Assembly (NCBI RefSeq): GCF_900220985.1
Contig: NZ_OCPC01000005.1
Coordinates: 310,001 to 374,000, forward strand
DNA length: 64,000 nucleotides
Reading direction: 5' to 3'
DNA from: Parahoeflea halophila
Lineage (GTDB): Bacteria; Pseudomonadota; Alphaproteobacteria; Rhizobiales; Rhizobiaceae
Made by a program: the position numbers and the translations under genes. Shown piece after piece: positions 37,401 to 44,062 of this stretch (positions are counted from its first letter, which is position 1; every line of letters starts with the position of its first letter). The notes below the pieces were generated by a model. The model searched no databases. It had not been told where the DNA came from and was given only the letters and a program-made list of their open reading frames with translations.

Positions 37401-37747
37401 GCATGCTGCCCAGCGCGCTCGGCGTCGGCGAAGGCGGCTCATTCCGCGCACCGATGGCGATTGCAGTGATCGGCGGGATCATCGTCTCGACGGTGCTGAG
37501 CCTCGTGGTGGTGCCGTCGTTCTTCCTGATCATGGACGACCTGTCGCGGTTGCTGAGCCGCATCTTCAGCCGCTTCGTTGGTCCCAAGGAAGAGGAGATC
37601 GAGGTGCTGGAGCCCGAGGCCATGACGGTCGCCATCGGCGAAAACAGCGAAGAGATCGCCGAACTGCGCGAGCGGCTGGCGCAGCTCGAAAGCCAGGCCG
37701 GAGGCAACCGGCCAAAGCTGGTGGTCACCCACCAGGCTGCCGAATAG
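34454..37747 (+). CDS. RND-family efflux pump inner-membrane transporter
   Basis: 1097 residues. The start MNFSAWAIRNPIAPILGFALLTIVG and the TM4 motif ATGILVDDAIVEVENISRHI, with paired aspartates of the proton relay, are typical. LMGIVTKNAILLVDFAVELIRSGRERVGAM is the TM10 counterpart. It resembles the HAE1 group, with a long C-terminal tail ending in an acidic coiled region (ENSEEIAELRERLAQLESQ). Substrate unknown: hydrophobic toxicants, bile-like compounds or signals are possible. Confidence 0.93.
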   Translation: MNFSAWAIRNPIAPILGFALLTIVGIQSFFTLPITRFPNIDVPLVSITVVQSGAAPSEMEAQVTKEIEDAVAGINGVDDIGSTVSDGISNTTVIFRMEVPTDQAVQDVKDAIDGVRGDLPASVEEPIVTRVDVEGQAIMTFAVHAPDMTLEEASWFVDDTIKRALQGQRGVGKVDRHGGADREIRVELDPARLDSYGITAADVNRQLRATNANLGGGRGEVGAREQVIRTLGDAQDAASLEQTTIALPNGRFVRLGELGTVQDTYEELRSFGRYNGDQVVSFAVFRSKGASEISVFEVVNETLDEIRAEYPNVELVPVDDTVFFTYGNYESALHTLVEGALLAVLVVFLFLRNWRATLIAAVALPLSAIPTFYVMELLGFSLNLVSLLAITLATGILVDDAIVEVENISRHIRMGKSPYRASVEAADEIGLAVIATTFTIIAVFVPVSFMPGIPGQYFIQFGMTVAVAVMFSLLVARLITPMMAAYLMRDSDAHEEAEGGGPVMRAYTWLISKTLRWKYTTLLAAIGSLVVAVYFLMQVPGSFLPPDDVSRVSISVELPPGATLEDTDRTTEAMRQIIAGIDDVENVFVLGGSSPKGEVDIRRASISVLLEKIEHSIVKTVVNGLADAVPFVSDSLPRMEVLGRVRSQAEIEAEIFEKLAVVPDIRAYKLNDRGERDLTYNVISNDDAAIDRAVAILEPKLKAEKVLSSVSVSGSLPRPEVQIRPRTEEAARLGVTTAQIAETVRVATIGDVDAALAKISLDNRQIPIRVQLDPVYRADIDRIGNLRVATSKGVSVPLKTVADIIITQGPSTINRFNRERQATIGASLPIGVALDTAKNRFNEIVATTELPAGVQVLEAGDAEVQAEMQESFLNAMLMGLMLVLTVLILLFKDVIQPFTILFSLPLAIGGVAAGLILTNNAMSMPVLIGILMLMGIVTKNAILLVDFAVELIRSGRERVGAMIEAGQKRARPIVMTSIAMSAGMLPSALGVGEGGSFRAPMAIAVIGGIIVSTVLSLVVVPSFFLIMDDLSRLLSRIFSRFVGPKEEEIEVLEPEAMTVAIGENSEEIAELRERLAQLESQAGGNRPKLVVTHQAAE

Positions 37748-37753
37748 AAGAAA

Positions 37754-37782
37754 GGTCGGGGCCAATCAGCCCCGTCCTTTTT
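37754..37782. terminator. Rho-independent terminator between convergent operons
   Basis: CGGGGC (37757-37762) pairs with GCCCCG (37769-37774), extended by GG/CC, and TTTTT (37778-37782) follows on the plus strand. It ends the RND operon; the convergent liv operon stops 20 nt away. Confidence 0.85.
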
Positions 37783-37801
37783 CATTCAGGCAAGGAAACC
37801 G

Positions 37802-38488
37802 TCAGACTCCCAGAAACTCCGTCTCGACCTCGCGGGTCAGCCCCGCGGGCGTCCCGGTCCACACTGTCTCGCCGCGGGCCAGGATAACGCAGCGATCGGC
37901 GACTGCGCGGAGTTCGGAGAAGCCCTTGTCGATGACCAGGATCGACTGGCCGCCCTGTTTCAGCCTGGCGATGGCCGCCCAGATCTCCTGACGCACAACC
38001 GGGGCCAGACCCTCGGTCGCCTCGTCGAGAATGAGCAGACGCGGATTGGTCATCAGCGCACGGGAAATTGCCAGCATCTGCTGTTCACCGCCCGACAGCG
38101 TGGCCGCACTCTGGTCCATGCGTTCGCCGAGCCGGGGAAACAGCTCCGTGACCTTGCCGATGTCCCAGGGGCCGGGCCGCGCCGAGGCCATCAGGTTCTC
38201 GTTGACGGAGAGATTGGCGAAGCAGCGGCGGCCTTCCGGCGCCAGTCCGATGCCGAGCCGTGCCGCGCGGAACGAGGGCAGCACCGAGAGATCCCTGCCA
38301 TCAAAACTGATCTCGCCGCGCGTGGTTCTGAGCATGCGGGTGATCGCGCGCACGGTGGTGGTCTTGCCCATGCCGTTGCGGCCCATCAGCGCCACCAGCT
38401 CGCCCTCGGCGATCTCAAGATCGACACCGAAGAGCGCCTGCGAAGCGCCGTAGAAGGCTTCGAGCTTGCTGACTTGCAGAAGGCTCAT
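37802..38488 (-). CDS. Second branched-chain amino acid type ABC transporter, ATP-binding protein (LivF-like)
   Basis: 228 residues. Walker A GRNGMGKTTTVR, signature LSGGEQQMLAISRALM, Walker B LLILDEATEGLAPVV. The H-loop histidine is replaced: ILVIDKGFSELRAVADRCV has DKG where LivF proteins usually have EQN or EHN. It is last in the leftward operon, overlapping the LivG-like gene by ATGA. Confidence 0.92.
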   Translation of the reverse strand: MSLLQVSKLEAFYGASQALFGVDLEIAEGELVALMGRNGMGKTTTVRAITRMLRTTRGEISFDGRDLSVLPSFRAARLGIGLAPEGRRCFANLSVNENLMASARPGPWDIGKVTELFPRLGERMDQSAATLSGGEQQMLAISRALMTNPRLLILDEATEGLAPVVRQEIWAAIARLKQGGQSILVIDKGFSELRAVADRCVILARGETVWTGTPAGLTREVETEFLGV

Positions 38489-39237
38489 GCCGCGTCCTCC
38501 CCGAGATAGGCGGTGCGGACTTCCGGATGATTGCGGATTTCATCAGCAGTGCCGCGGGCGATGATCCGGCCCGAAACCAGAACCGAGATGCGGTCGGCGA
38601 GCTGGAACACCGCCTCCATATCGTGCTCGATCAGCAGGATCGGCGCTTCGGACCGCAGCTTGTCGAGAAAGCCGATCAGCCTGGCAGAGCCTTCCTGTCC
38701 GAGGCCTGCCATCGGTTCGTCCATAAGGAAGATGCGCGGCTGCATGGCCAGCGCCATGGCGATTTCCAGAAGCCGCTTTTCGCCGTGCGAGAGTTCACTG
38801 ACCCGGACAGCCGCGCGGTCAGCGAGACCGACCCGGTCGAGGGCATGCATGGCATCGCCGACCAGATCCTTGTCGGAGATCACCTGGCGGAGAAAGCCAA
38901 ACACCGAGCGGCGCCGCGCCTGGGCTGCGAACATGACATTGCCGCGGGCCGAGAATTCCGGGATCAGGGAGGAGACCTGGAAGGTCCGGGTCAGGCCAAA
39001 ACGGGCGCGGGAGATCTGATCGAGATCGCTGATCTCGCGGCCATCGAAGTGGATCGCCCCTGCGTCGGCAGCTAGCTCGCCGGCGACAAGCTTGATCAGG
39101 CTGGATTTGCCGGCGCCATTGGGGCCGATCAGCGCGTGGATCTCGCCGGGGCGCAGATCGAGGTCGACCGCATCGGTCACTTTCAGCGCGCCGAAGGCCT
39201 TGCTCAGCCCCGAGAGTTTCAAGACCGGCTCAGTCAT
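38485..39237 (-). CDS. Second branched-chain amino acid type ABC transporter, ATP-binding protein (LivG-like)
   Basis: 250 residues. Walker A GPNGAGKSSLIK, signature LSHGEKRLLEIAMAL (LSHGE in place of LSGGQ, as in many LivG proteins), Walker B IFLMDEPMAGLGQEG and H-loop LIEHDMEAVFQLADRISVL. ATG 39237 lies inside the end of the LivM-like gene (8-nt overlap); the longer frame upstream has no support. Confidence 0.92.
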   Translation of the reverse strand: MTEPVLKLSGLSKAFGALKVTDAVDLDLRPGEIHALIGPNGAGKSSLIKLVAGELAADAGAIHFDGREISDLDQISRARFGLTRTFQVSSLIPEFSARGNVMFAAQARRRSVFGFLRQVISDKDLVGDAMHALDRVGLADRAAVRVSELSHGEKRLLEIAMALAMQPRIFLMDEPMAGLGQEGSARLIGFLDKLRSEAPILLIEHDMEAVFQLADRISVLVSGRIIARGTADEIRNHPEVRTAYLGEDAA

Positions 39238-40219
39238 GACGCGCCCTCCCCGCAACAAGGCCAATGAATCCGCCTTTGGCGAACAGCACCACGGCCAGCA
39301 GTGCCGCGCCGAGGAAGAACTGCCAGTGGGTGGTGAAGCTGCCGAAGACATGCTCGAACAGCACGAACAGGCAGGCGCCGACCACCGGCCCGAAAAGCCG
39401 CGCCACGCCGCCCAGAATGATGAAGACCATGATCTCGCCCGAAAGGTGCCAGGACATCATCGTCGGGCTGACGAAGCGGTTGAGATCGGCATAGAGCGCA
39501 CCGGCCAGCCCGGTGATCATGCCGGAGATGACAAAGGCCGCGAGCTTGATCCGGTAGGGCGAAAGCCCGAGGGCTGCGACGCGGCCCTCGTTCTGCCGCA
39601 CCGCCTGGAGCGCGATGCCGAAACGGGCGCCGGTCAACCGCCACTGGGCAATCAGCACCAGCATCAGCACGGCATAGCTGAGCAGGAAGAAATCCAGCGG
39701 GCGAAGCGTGTTGATGCCGGGAAAGGTATTGCGGACATAGATCGACAGCCCGTCCTCACCGCCATAGGCGGGCCAGGAAATGGCGAAATAGTAGATCATC
39801 TGTGCAAAGGCCAGCGTGATCATGATGAAGTAGACGCCTGATGTGCGCAGGCTGAGCGCGCCGATGAACAGCGCCGCCAGACCACTGACGACGATTGCCA
39901 CCAGCCAAAGAACCAGCATCTGGTTGGAGCCGTTGATCAGGAACGGCGCGGTCATCAGCGGCTCGTAGTTCTGATGGTGGCTGGCGAGGATGCCCACCGC
40001 ATAACCGCCCAGCCCGAAGAAGGCCGCATGGCCGAAGGAGACGAGGCCGCCGAGCCCCAGCGCGATGTTGAGCCCAACGCCGGCCAGCGCCAGAATGGTC
40101 GCGCGGGTGGCGAGCGTGACAAGGAACGGCTCATCGGCGAAATGCGCGATCAGCGGTCCGCCAAGCAGGATCAGCGCCAGCAGGATGTTGAGACGATGTT
40201 CTGTAATAAGGTCACGCAT
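39230..40219 (-). CDS. Second branched-chain amino acid type ABC transporter permease (LivM-like)
   Basis: 329 residues. GVGLNIALGLGGLVSFGHAAFFGLGGYAVG and LRTSGVYFIMITLAFAQMIYY are LivM motifs; RFGIALQAVRQNEGRVAALGL is the cytoplasmic loop. ATG 40219, overlapping the LivH-like stop by 8 nt. It is shorter than the 437-residue LivM of the first transporter. Confidence 0.92.
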   Translation of the reverse strand: MRDLITEHRLNILLALILLGGPLIAHFADEPFLVTLATRATILALAGVGLNIALGLGGLVSFGHAAFFGLGGYAVGILASHHQNYEPLMTAPFLINGSNQMLVLWLVAIVVSGLAALFIGALSLRTSGVYFIMITLAFAQMIYYFAISWPAYGGEDGLSIYVRNTFPGINTLRPLDFFLLSYAVLMLVLIAQWRLTGARFGIALQAVRQNEGRVAALGLSPYRIKLAAFVISGMITGLAGALYADLNRFVSPTMMSWHLSGEIMVFIILGGVARLFGPVVGACLFVLFEHVFGSFTTHWQFFLGAALLAVVLFAKGGFIGLVAGRARHD

Positions 40220-41132
40220 TGGCTGGAAACAATCCCCTTGGCTTGAACACCAGCACAACGGCCATCAGCAGGTAGATCAGCATCGAGGCGAGTGCCGAAC
40301 CGACGCCGCGGGCAGCCGAGGCTTCCATGGCGCCCGACAGCAAGGTGGGCAGCAGGAAACGGCCAAGCGTGTCGACCAGGCCGACAATCAGGGCTGCCAC
40401 CAGCGCGCCGCGGATCGAGCCGATACCGCCGATGACAATGACAACGAATGCCAGGATCAGAACCGGTTCGCCCATGCCGATCTGCACCGACTGGATGGCA
40501 CCGATAAGAGCGCCGGCGAACCCGGCGAGGGCTGCACCGAGCGCGAAGACCACGGTGTAGAGAAAGCGGATATCGACGCCGAGGGCGGCGATCATCTCGC
40601 GATCGGCTTCACCGGCGCGGATCTGCATGCCGAGCCGGGTCTTGCTGATCAGCAATCCGAGGCCCGCGGCGACAACAAGTCCGGCGATGATGATCGCCAG
40701 CCGGTAGGCCGGATAGGGCAGATCGCCGGGCAGCATCACCGGGCCAGCCAGAAAGACCGGCGGGTCGAGGTAGAGCGGGAAGGAGCCGAAGACGAAGCGG
40801 ACCGCTTCCGAAAACATCAGCACCAGCGCGAAGGTGGCGAGCACCTGATCGAGATGGTCGCGGTCATAAAGCCTGCGGATCACCGCGATCTCGACCAGCG
40901 CGCCGGCAGCGGCGGCCGCGATCAGGCTGGCGATCAGGCCGAGCCAGAACGACCCGGTCCAGGCCGCCACCGCGGCGCAGACAAAACCGCCGATCATGAA
41001 CAGCGAGCCATGGGCGAGATTGATCAATCCCATGACGCCGAAGATCAGGGTCAGGCCGGCTGCCATCAGGAACAGCATGACGCCAAGCTGAAGGCCGTTG
41101 AGGATTTGTTCGAGAAAAAGGGCGACAGTCAT
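40212..41132 (-). CDS. Second branched-chain amino acid type ABC transporter permease (LivH-like)
   Basis: 306 residues. GLTLIFGVMGLINLAHGSLFMIGGFV and SKTRLGMQIRAGEADREMIAALGVDI are LivH motifs. It follows the binding-protein gene after 128 nt, in which a strong hairpin stands. Confidence 0.92.
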   Translation of the reverse strand: MTVALFLEQILNGLQLGVMLFLMAAGLTLIFGVMGLINLAHGSLFMIGGFVCAAVAAWTGSFWLGLIASLIAAAAAGALVEIAVIRRLYDRDHLDQVLATFALVLMFSEAVRFVFGSFPLYLDPPVFLAGPVMLPGDLPYPAYRLAIIIAGLVVAAGLGLLISKTRLGMQIRAGEADREMIAALGVDIRFLYTVVFALGAALAGFAGALIGAIQSVQIGMGEPVLILAFVVIVIGGIGSIRGALVAALIVGLVDTLGRFLLPTLLSGAMEASAARGVGSALASMLIYLLMAVVLVFKPRGLFPANA

Positions 41133-41215
41133 CGTCTACCGGCTCGCATTCTCACGCCGCACATCCGTATCGATGCCACAGGGCGCAGTGAGCATTTGGA
41201 CACACCAGAAACATG

Positions 41216-41250
41216 GGGTCCGGGCGACGTGCCTAGCCGCGCCCGGACCC
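41216..41250 (-). terminator. Hairpin after the second Liv-type binding protein gene
   Basis: GGGTCCGGGCG (41216-41226) and CGCCCGGACCC (41240-41250) form an 11-bp perfect stem with a 13-nt loop, 11 nt past the stop of the binding-protein gene. No U tract. Probably partial termination or 3'-end protection, as in the first Liv operon. Confidence 0.7.
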
Positions 41251-41260
41251 GATGAGCTGA

Positions 41261-42403
41261 TTACATCTTGCAGTCGGCCGCGTAGGCGTCAGCATGATCT
41301 TCAAGCGCAACGCCGACCAGCTTGTTGGTGTAGACGTCGCCTTCCTTGATCACTTCGCGGACATAGATGTCCTGGATCGGGTGGTTGTTGTTGCCGAACT
41401 TGAAGTCCCCGCGGGTCGACTTGAAGTTGGCCGCCTTCAGGGCTGCACGGAAGGCATCCTTGTCGGAGATCGACGCGGTTTCCATGGCCGAGAGCAGCAG
41501 GTTGGCGGTGTCGAAACCCTGGCTCGCATAGAGCGAAGGCAGGCGGCCATATTCGGCCTGGAAGCTTTCGACGAAGGCCTTGTTGGTTTCGTTGTCGATG
41601 TCCTTGGACCACTGCGAGGTGTTCTTGACGCCAAGCGCCGCATCGCCAACGGCCTGCAGGATGGCCTGGTCAAAGGAGAAGGCCGGTCCGAGCAGCGGCA
41701 CGTCAACACCGGCACCGGCATATTGCTTCATGAAGGCAATGCCCATGCCGCCGGGCAGGAAGAAGAACACGTTGTCAGCACCCGAGGCGCGGATTTCGGC
41801 GATCTCTGCGGCGTAATCGGTCTGGCCGAGCTGGGTGTAGACTTCCTTGACCACTTCACCCTTGAAGAAGCGCTTGAAGCCGGTCAGCGCATCCTTGCCA
41901 GCCGGATAGTTCGGCGCCAGGATGAAGCTCTTCTTGAAGTCTGCGGAGGTGGCGTAAGCGCCCATGGCTTCATGCAGGTTGTCGTTCTGCCAGGCCACGT
42001 TGAAGTAGTTGGCGTTGCAGCCCGCGCCGGCAAGTTGCGACGGACCGGCATTGGGCGAGAGATAGATCTTGTCCTGGGCGACCGCGCCCGGGATCACGGC
42101 CATCGCCAGGTTGGACCAGATGATGCCGGTCATGACGTCGACCTTGTCAGACTGGATCAGCTTGTCGGACAGCTGGACAGCGAGATCGGGCTTGCGGGCG
42201 TCATCTTCGATGATCAGTTCAACATCGGTGTTGCCCGACTGTTTCAGCGCCAGCTGAAAACCGTCGCGGACGTCGATGCCGAGTGATGCTCCGCCGCCCG
42301 AGAGCGTGGTGATCATGCCGACCTTGACTGGCTCTGCTGCAGCCATCGATACACCGGCCAGCAGCGACGCGGCGGCCGTCAGTCCCAGAAATGTCTTTTT
42401 CAT
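41261..42403 (-). CDS. Second branched-chain amino acid type ABC transporter binding protein
   Basis: 380 residues. Signal peptide KKTFLGLTAAASLLAGVSMAAAE is followed by PVKVGMITTLSGGGASLGIDVRDGF. The blocks NLAMAVIPGAVAQDKIYLSPNAGPS and CNANYFNVAWQNDNLHEAMGAYA resemble the subgroup of LivK-like proteins often linked with aromatic or other non-branched substrates, so the ligand is open. ATG 42403 follows GGAGAGGAAG. The first gene of a K-H-M-G-F operon. Confidence 0.9.
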   Translation of the reverse strand: MKKTFLGLTAAASLLAGVSMAAAEPVKVGMITTLSGGGASLGIDVRDGFQLALKQSGNTDVELIIEDDARKPDLAVQLSDKLIQSDKVDVMTGIIWSNLAMAVIPGAVAQDKIYLSPNAGPSQLAGAGCNANYFNVAWQNDNLHEAMGAYATSADFKKSFILAPNYPAGKDALTGFKRFFKGEVVKEVYTQLGQTDYAAEIAEIRASGADNVFFFLPGGMGIAFMKQYAGAGVDVPLLGPAFSFDQAILQAVGDAALGVKNTSQWSKDIDNETNKAFVESFQAEYGRLPSLYASQGFDTANLLLSAMETASISDKDAFRAALKAANFKSTRGDFKFGNNNHPIQDIYVREVIKEGDVYTNKLVGVALEDHADAYAADCKM

Positions 42404-42744
42404 TGTTCTTCCTCTCCGTTTTTGATGCAGCGCCGGCCTTGTCTCTGATCCGATCGCCGCAGCTTCATCCCCTTCAGGCGAATGATCCAGGCCGGCCCCA
42501 CAGCAAAAAGCGAGGGAAGGCCTGCATGCATCGTCATTCGAGCACTGGAGCAAGCTGCCGTTGAATGTCAACGCGCCGGCTCCAATCATCGCCATTGCCG
42601 TGAGCTTAACAGCCGGTTCGCAGAATTCCAGCACTTTTTTTAAGCTTAAAATAAATTAGCCGCGATTGTCCCTTGCACCATTGCGTCCGGCGTGATTCCA
42701 AGGGACAACAGATTTGATGGATCAGAGGCAGAAGGAGACCGGCG
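42404..42744. other. Divergent control region with a 14-bp palindrome
   Basis: Non-coding. TTTTAAGCTTAAAA (42638-42651) is a perfect palindrome inside an AT-rich stretch, about 235 nt from the Liv-type binding-protein start and 94 nt from the RAM-domain gene. It could be an operator for either. The RAM gene has AAGGAGA at 42730-42736. Confidence 0.5.
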
Positions 42745-42981
42745 ATGCAGTGTTTTTTCGTGGAGTTCCAGTGCAAGCTGGGTCAGGCCTATGCCGTTGC
42801 CGATGAAATCGCCAATCGCGAAATTGCCTCCGAAATCTACTCGGTCAGCGGGCAGTTCGACCTGATGGCCAAGTTCTACATCGAGGATGAAGTCGATATC
42901 GGCCGCTTTGTCGCCGACAATATCCACACCGTACCGGGCGTGGAGCGGACCCACACCATCCTGACCTTCAAGGCGTTCTGA
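42745..42981 (+). CDS. Stand-alone Lrp/AsnC ligand-binding (RAM) domain protein
   Basis: 78 residues with only the RAM fold: CFFVEFQCKLGQAYAVADEIAN, SEIYSVSGQFDLMAKFYIEDE, then HTVPGVERTHTILTFKAF. There is no helix-turn-helix. Such proteins bind amino acids and may act as co-regulators by mixing with full Lrp proteins or sensing on their own. Its position divergent from an amino-acid-type transporter is suggestive but proves nothing. Good ribosome-binding site 8 nt ahead. Confidence 0.88.
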   Translation: MQCFFVEFQCKLGQAYAVADEIANREIASEIYSVSGQFDLMAKFYIEDEVDIGRFVADNIHTVPGVERTHTILTFKAF

Positions 42982-43089
42982 AGGCGCGAAGCGCAGACCG
43001 GCCGCCGCCGGGCACGCCTGCCGAGAAGTATTGCGCTCATCGCCGCATGCGGTGTCGGGTGACGGGTTCTGATTGGTGCAGGAGAGGAA

Positions 43090-43166
43090 TGGTACGATTG
43101 GGTGGGCTCGAACCACCGACCTCCGGATCCACAATCCGGCGCTCTAACCAACTGAGCTACAATCGC
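43090..43166 (-). tRNA. tRNA-His (GTG), CCA encoded
   Basis: 77 nt on the minus strand, cloverleaf complete. Acceptor GCGATTG pairs with CAATCGT (G1-U72 wobble), anticodon loop TTGTGGA gives GTG, T-arm GGTGGTTCGAGCCCACC, then A73 and encoded CCA. There is no G at -1 opposite a C73: the base before G1 is T and the discriminator is A. This matches the known unusual tRNA-His of many alphaproteobacteria. Confidence 0.95.
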
Positions 43167-43307
43167 ACGCTCGCAGCGTCGGAGCGGTTCGCCCGGCTGC
43201 ATGGCCGCTGACATACTGGCAGCAGGTTCGATTTGCAAGAGGGATCAGCCGGGTTTTAGCTTTTTCACAAGCGGCCCGATTGCCAATTCCGCCTATAGGG
43301 CGGCAAT

Positions 43308-43337
43308 AAAAAAGGCTGGACATGGGTCCAGCCTTTT
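43308..43337 (-). terminator. Rho-independent terminator after the phasin gene
   Basis: AAAAGGCTGGAC (43310-43321) pairs with GTCCAGCCTTTT (43326-43337): a 12-bp stem with a 4-nt loop. Read leftward it is followed by a T tract (complement of AATAAA). It ends the phasin transcript 22 nt past the stop. Confidence 0.9.
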
Positions 43338-43359
43338 CTCACTTCGATGCATGGGAAAA

Positions 43360-43818
43360 TCAGGCAACCTTGATTTCGCTCATGGCCTTTTCGGCAACAG
43401 CCTTGGTGGGCTTGGTTACATCTTCTGCAACCTTGCGGGCTGTTTCCTGCATGGTCTTGGCCTGGTCAGCCATCATTTCGGCCTGCTTGCGGAAGAAGCC
43501 TGTCTGAAGTTCGATCATCTGGGCGACCGACTTGACGCCAAGCAGGGCTTCCATGTGCGACAGCGAATGCTCGACATTGCCGCGGGCTGCGTCGATTGCC
43601 TTGAGGCTCAGTTCAACTGTGCCGGCCTGTGCGGTTTCGAGCGTGGTCTCCATCGCCTTGGTTGCGTCTTCTGCAACGGTCTTGGCCTTTGCATAGGCTT
43701 CCTTGGTCTGATTAACCGACTTGTCAGCCATTTCGCGGTAATTGTCGGTCATCTTGGAGACATCGAATGCCGGAAATTCAAATACATCTGCGGATGCGGT
43801 GGTTTTCTTGGTCGCCAT
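43360..43818 (-). CDS. Phasin-family protein
   Basis: 152 residues, highly alpha-helical and charged, no cysteine. VFEFPAFDVSKMTDNYREMADKSVNQTKEAYAKAK and GNVEHSLSHMEALLGVKSVAQMIELQ are phasin motifs. Phasins coat polyhydroxyalkanoate granules. ATG 43818 with AAGGAGAAGTGAC directly ahead. Monocistronic, with its own promoter and terminator. Confidence 0.92.
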   Translation of the reverse strand: MATKKTTASADVFEFPAFDVSKMTDNYREMADKSVNQTKEAYAKAKTVAEDATKAMETTLETAQAGTVELSLKAIDAARGNVEHSLSHMEALLGVKSVAQMIELQTGFFRKQAEMMADQAKTMQETARKVAEDVTKPTKAVAEKAMSEIKVA

Positions 43819-43877
43819 GTCACTTCTCCTTGAAGTTTCAGAGGGACCTCTCGTGGCCCCGTTTCGGTTTCGCGCAT

Positions 43878-43919
43878 TGTATAGCACAGCTTTTTGTGCA
43901 GTGCAACAATAATGTTGCA
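43878..43919 (-). promoter_or_regulatory. Phasin promoter with overlapping TGC-rich inverted repeat
   Basis: On the minus strand TTGCAC (43906-43901), 17 nt, TATACA (43883-43878) form a near-consensus promoter. The -35 box lies in TGCAACA (43902-43908) / TGTTGCA (43913-43919), a perfect 7-bp inverted repeat with a 4-nt spacer. TGC/GCA-rich sites are where the PHA repressor PhaR binds phasin promoters in other bacteria, so this is a candidate PhaR site. Confidence 0.6.
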
Positions 43920-44062
43920 GCGCGATATCCGTTAACCTTTTCAAGACAAATGCCCGCGCCGTAAGCCAGGGTTGCTGGACCGGCGGCAGCGGCAAAGCTA
44001 TTAATAAAACCTTAATTCCCCCTCACGAAGGGGCTATTCTGGCCAAAACTGGATAACCACCT

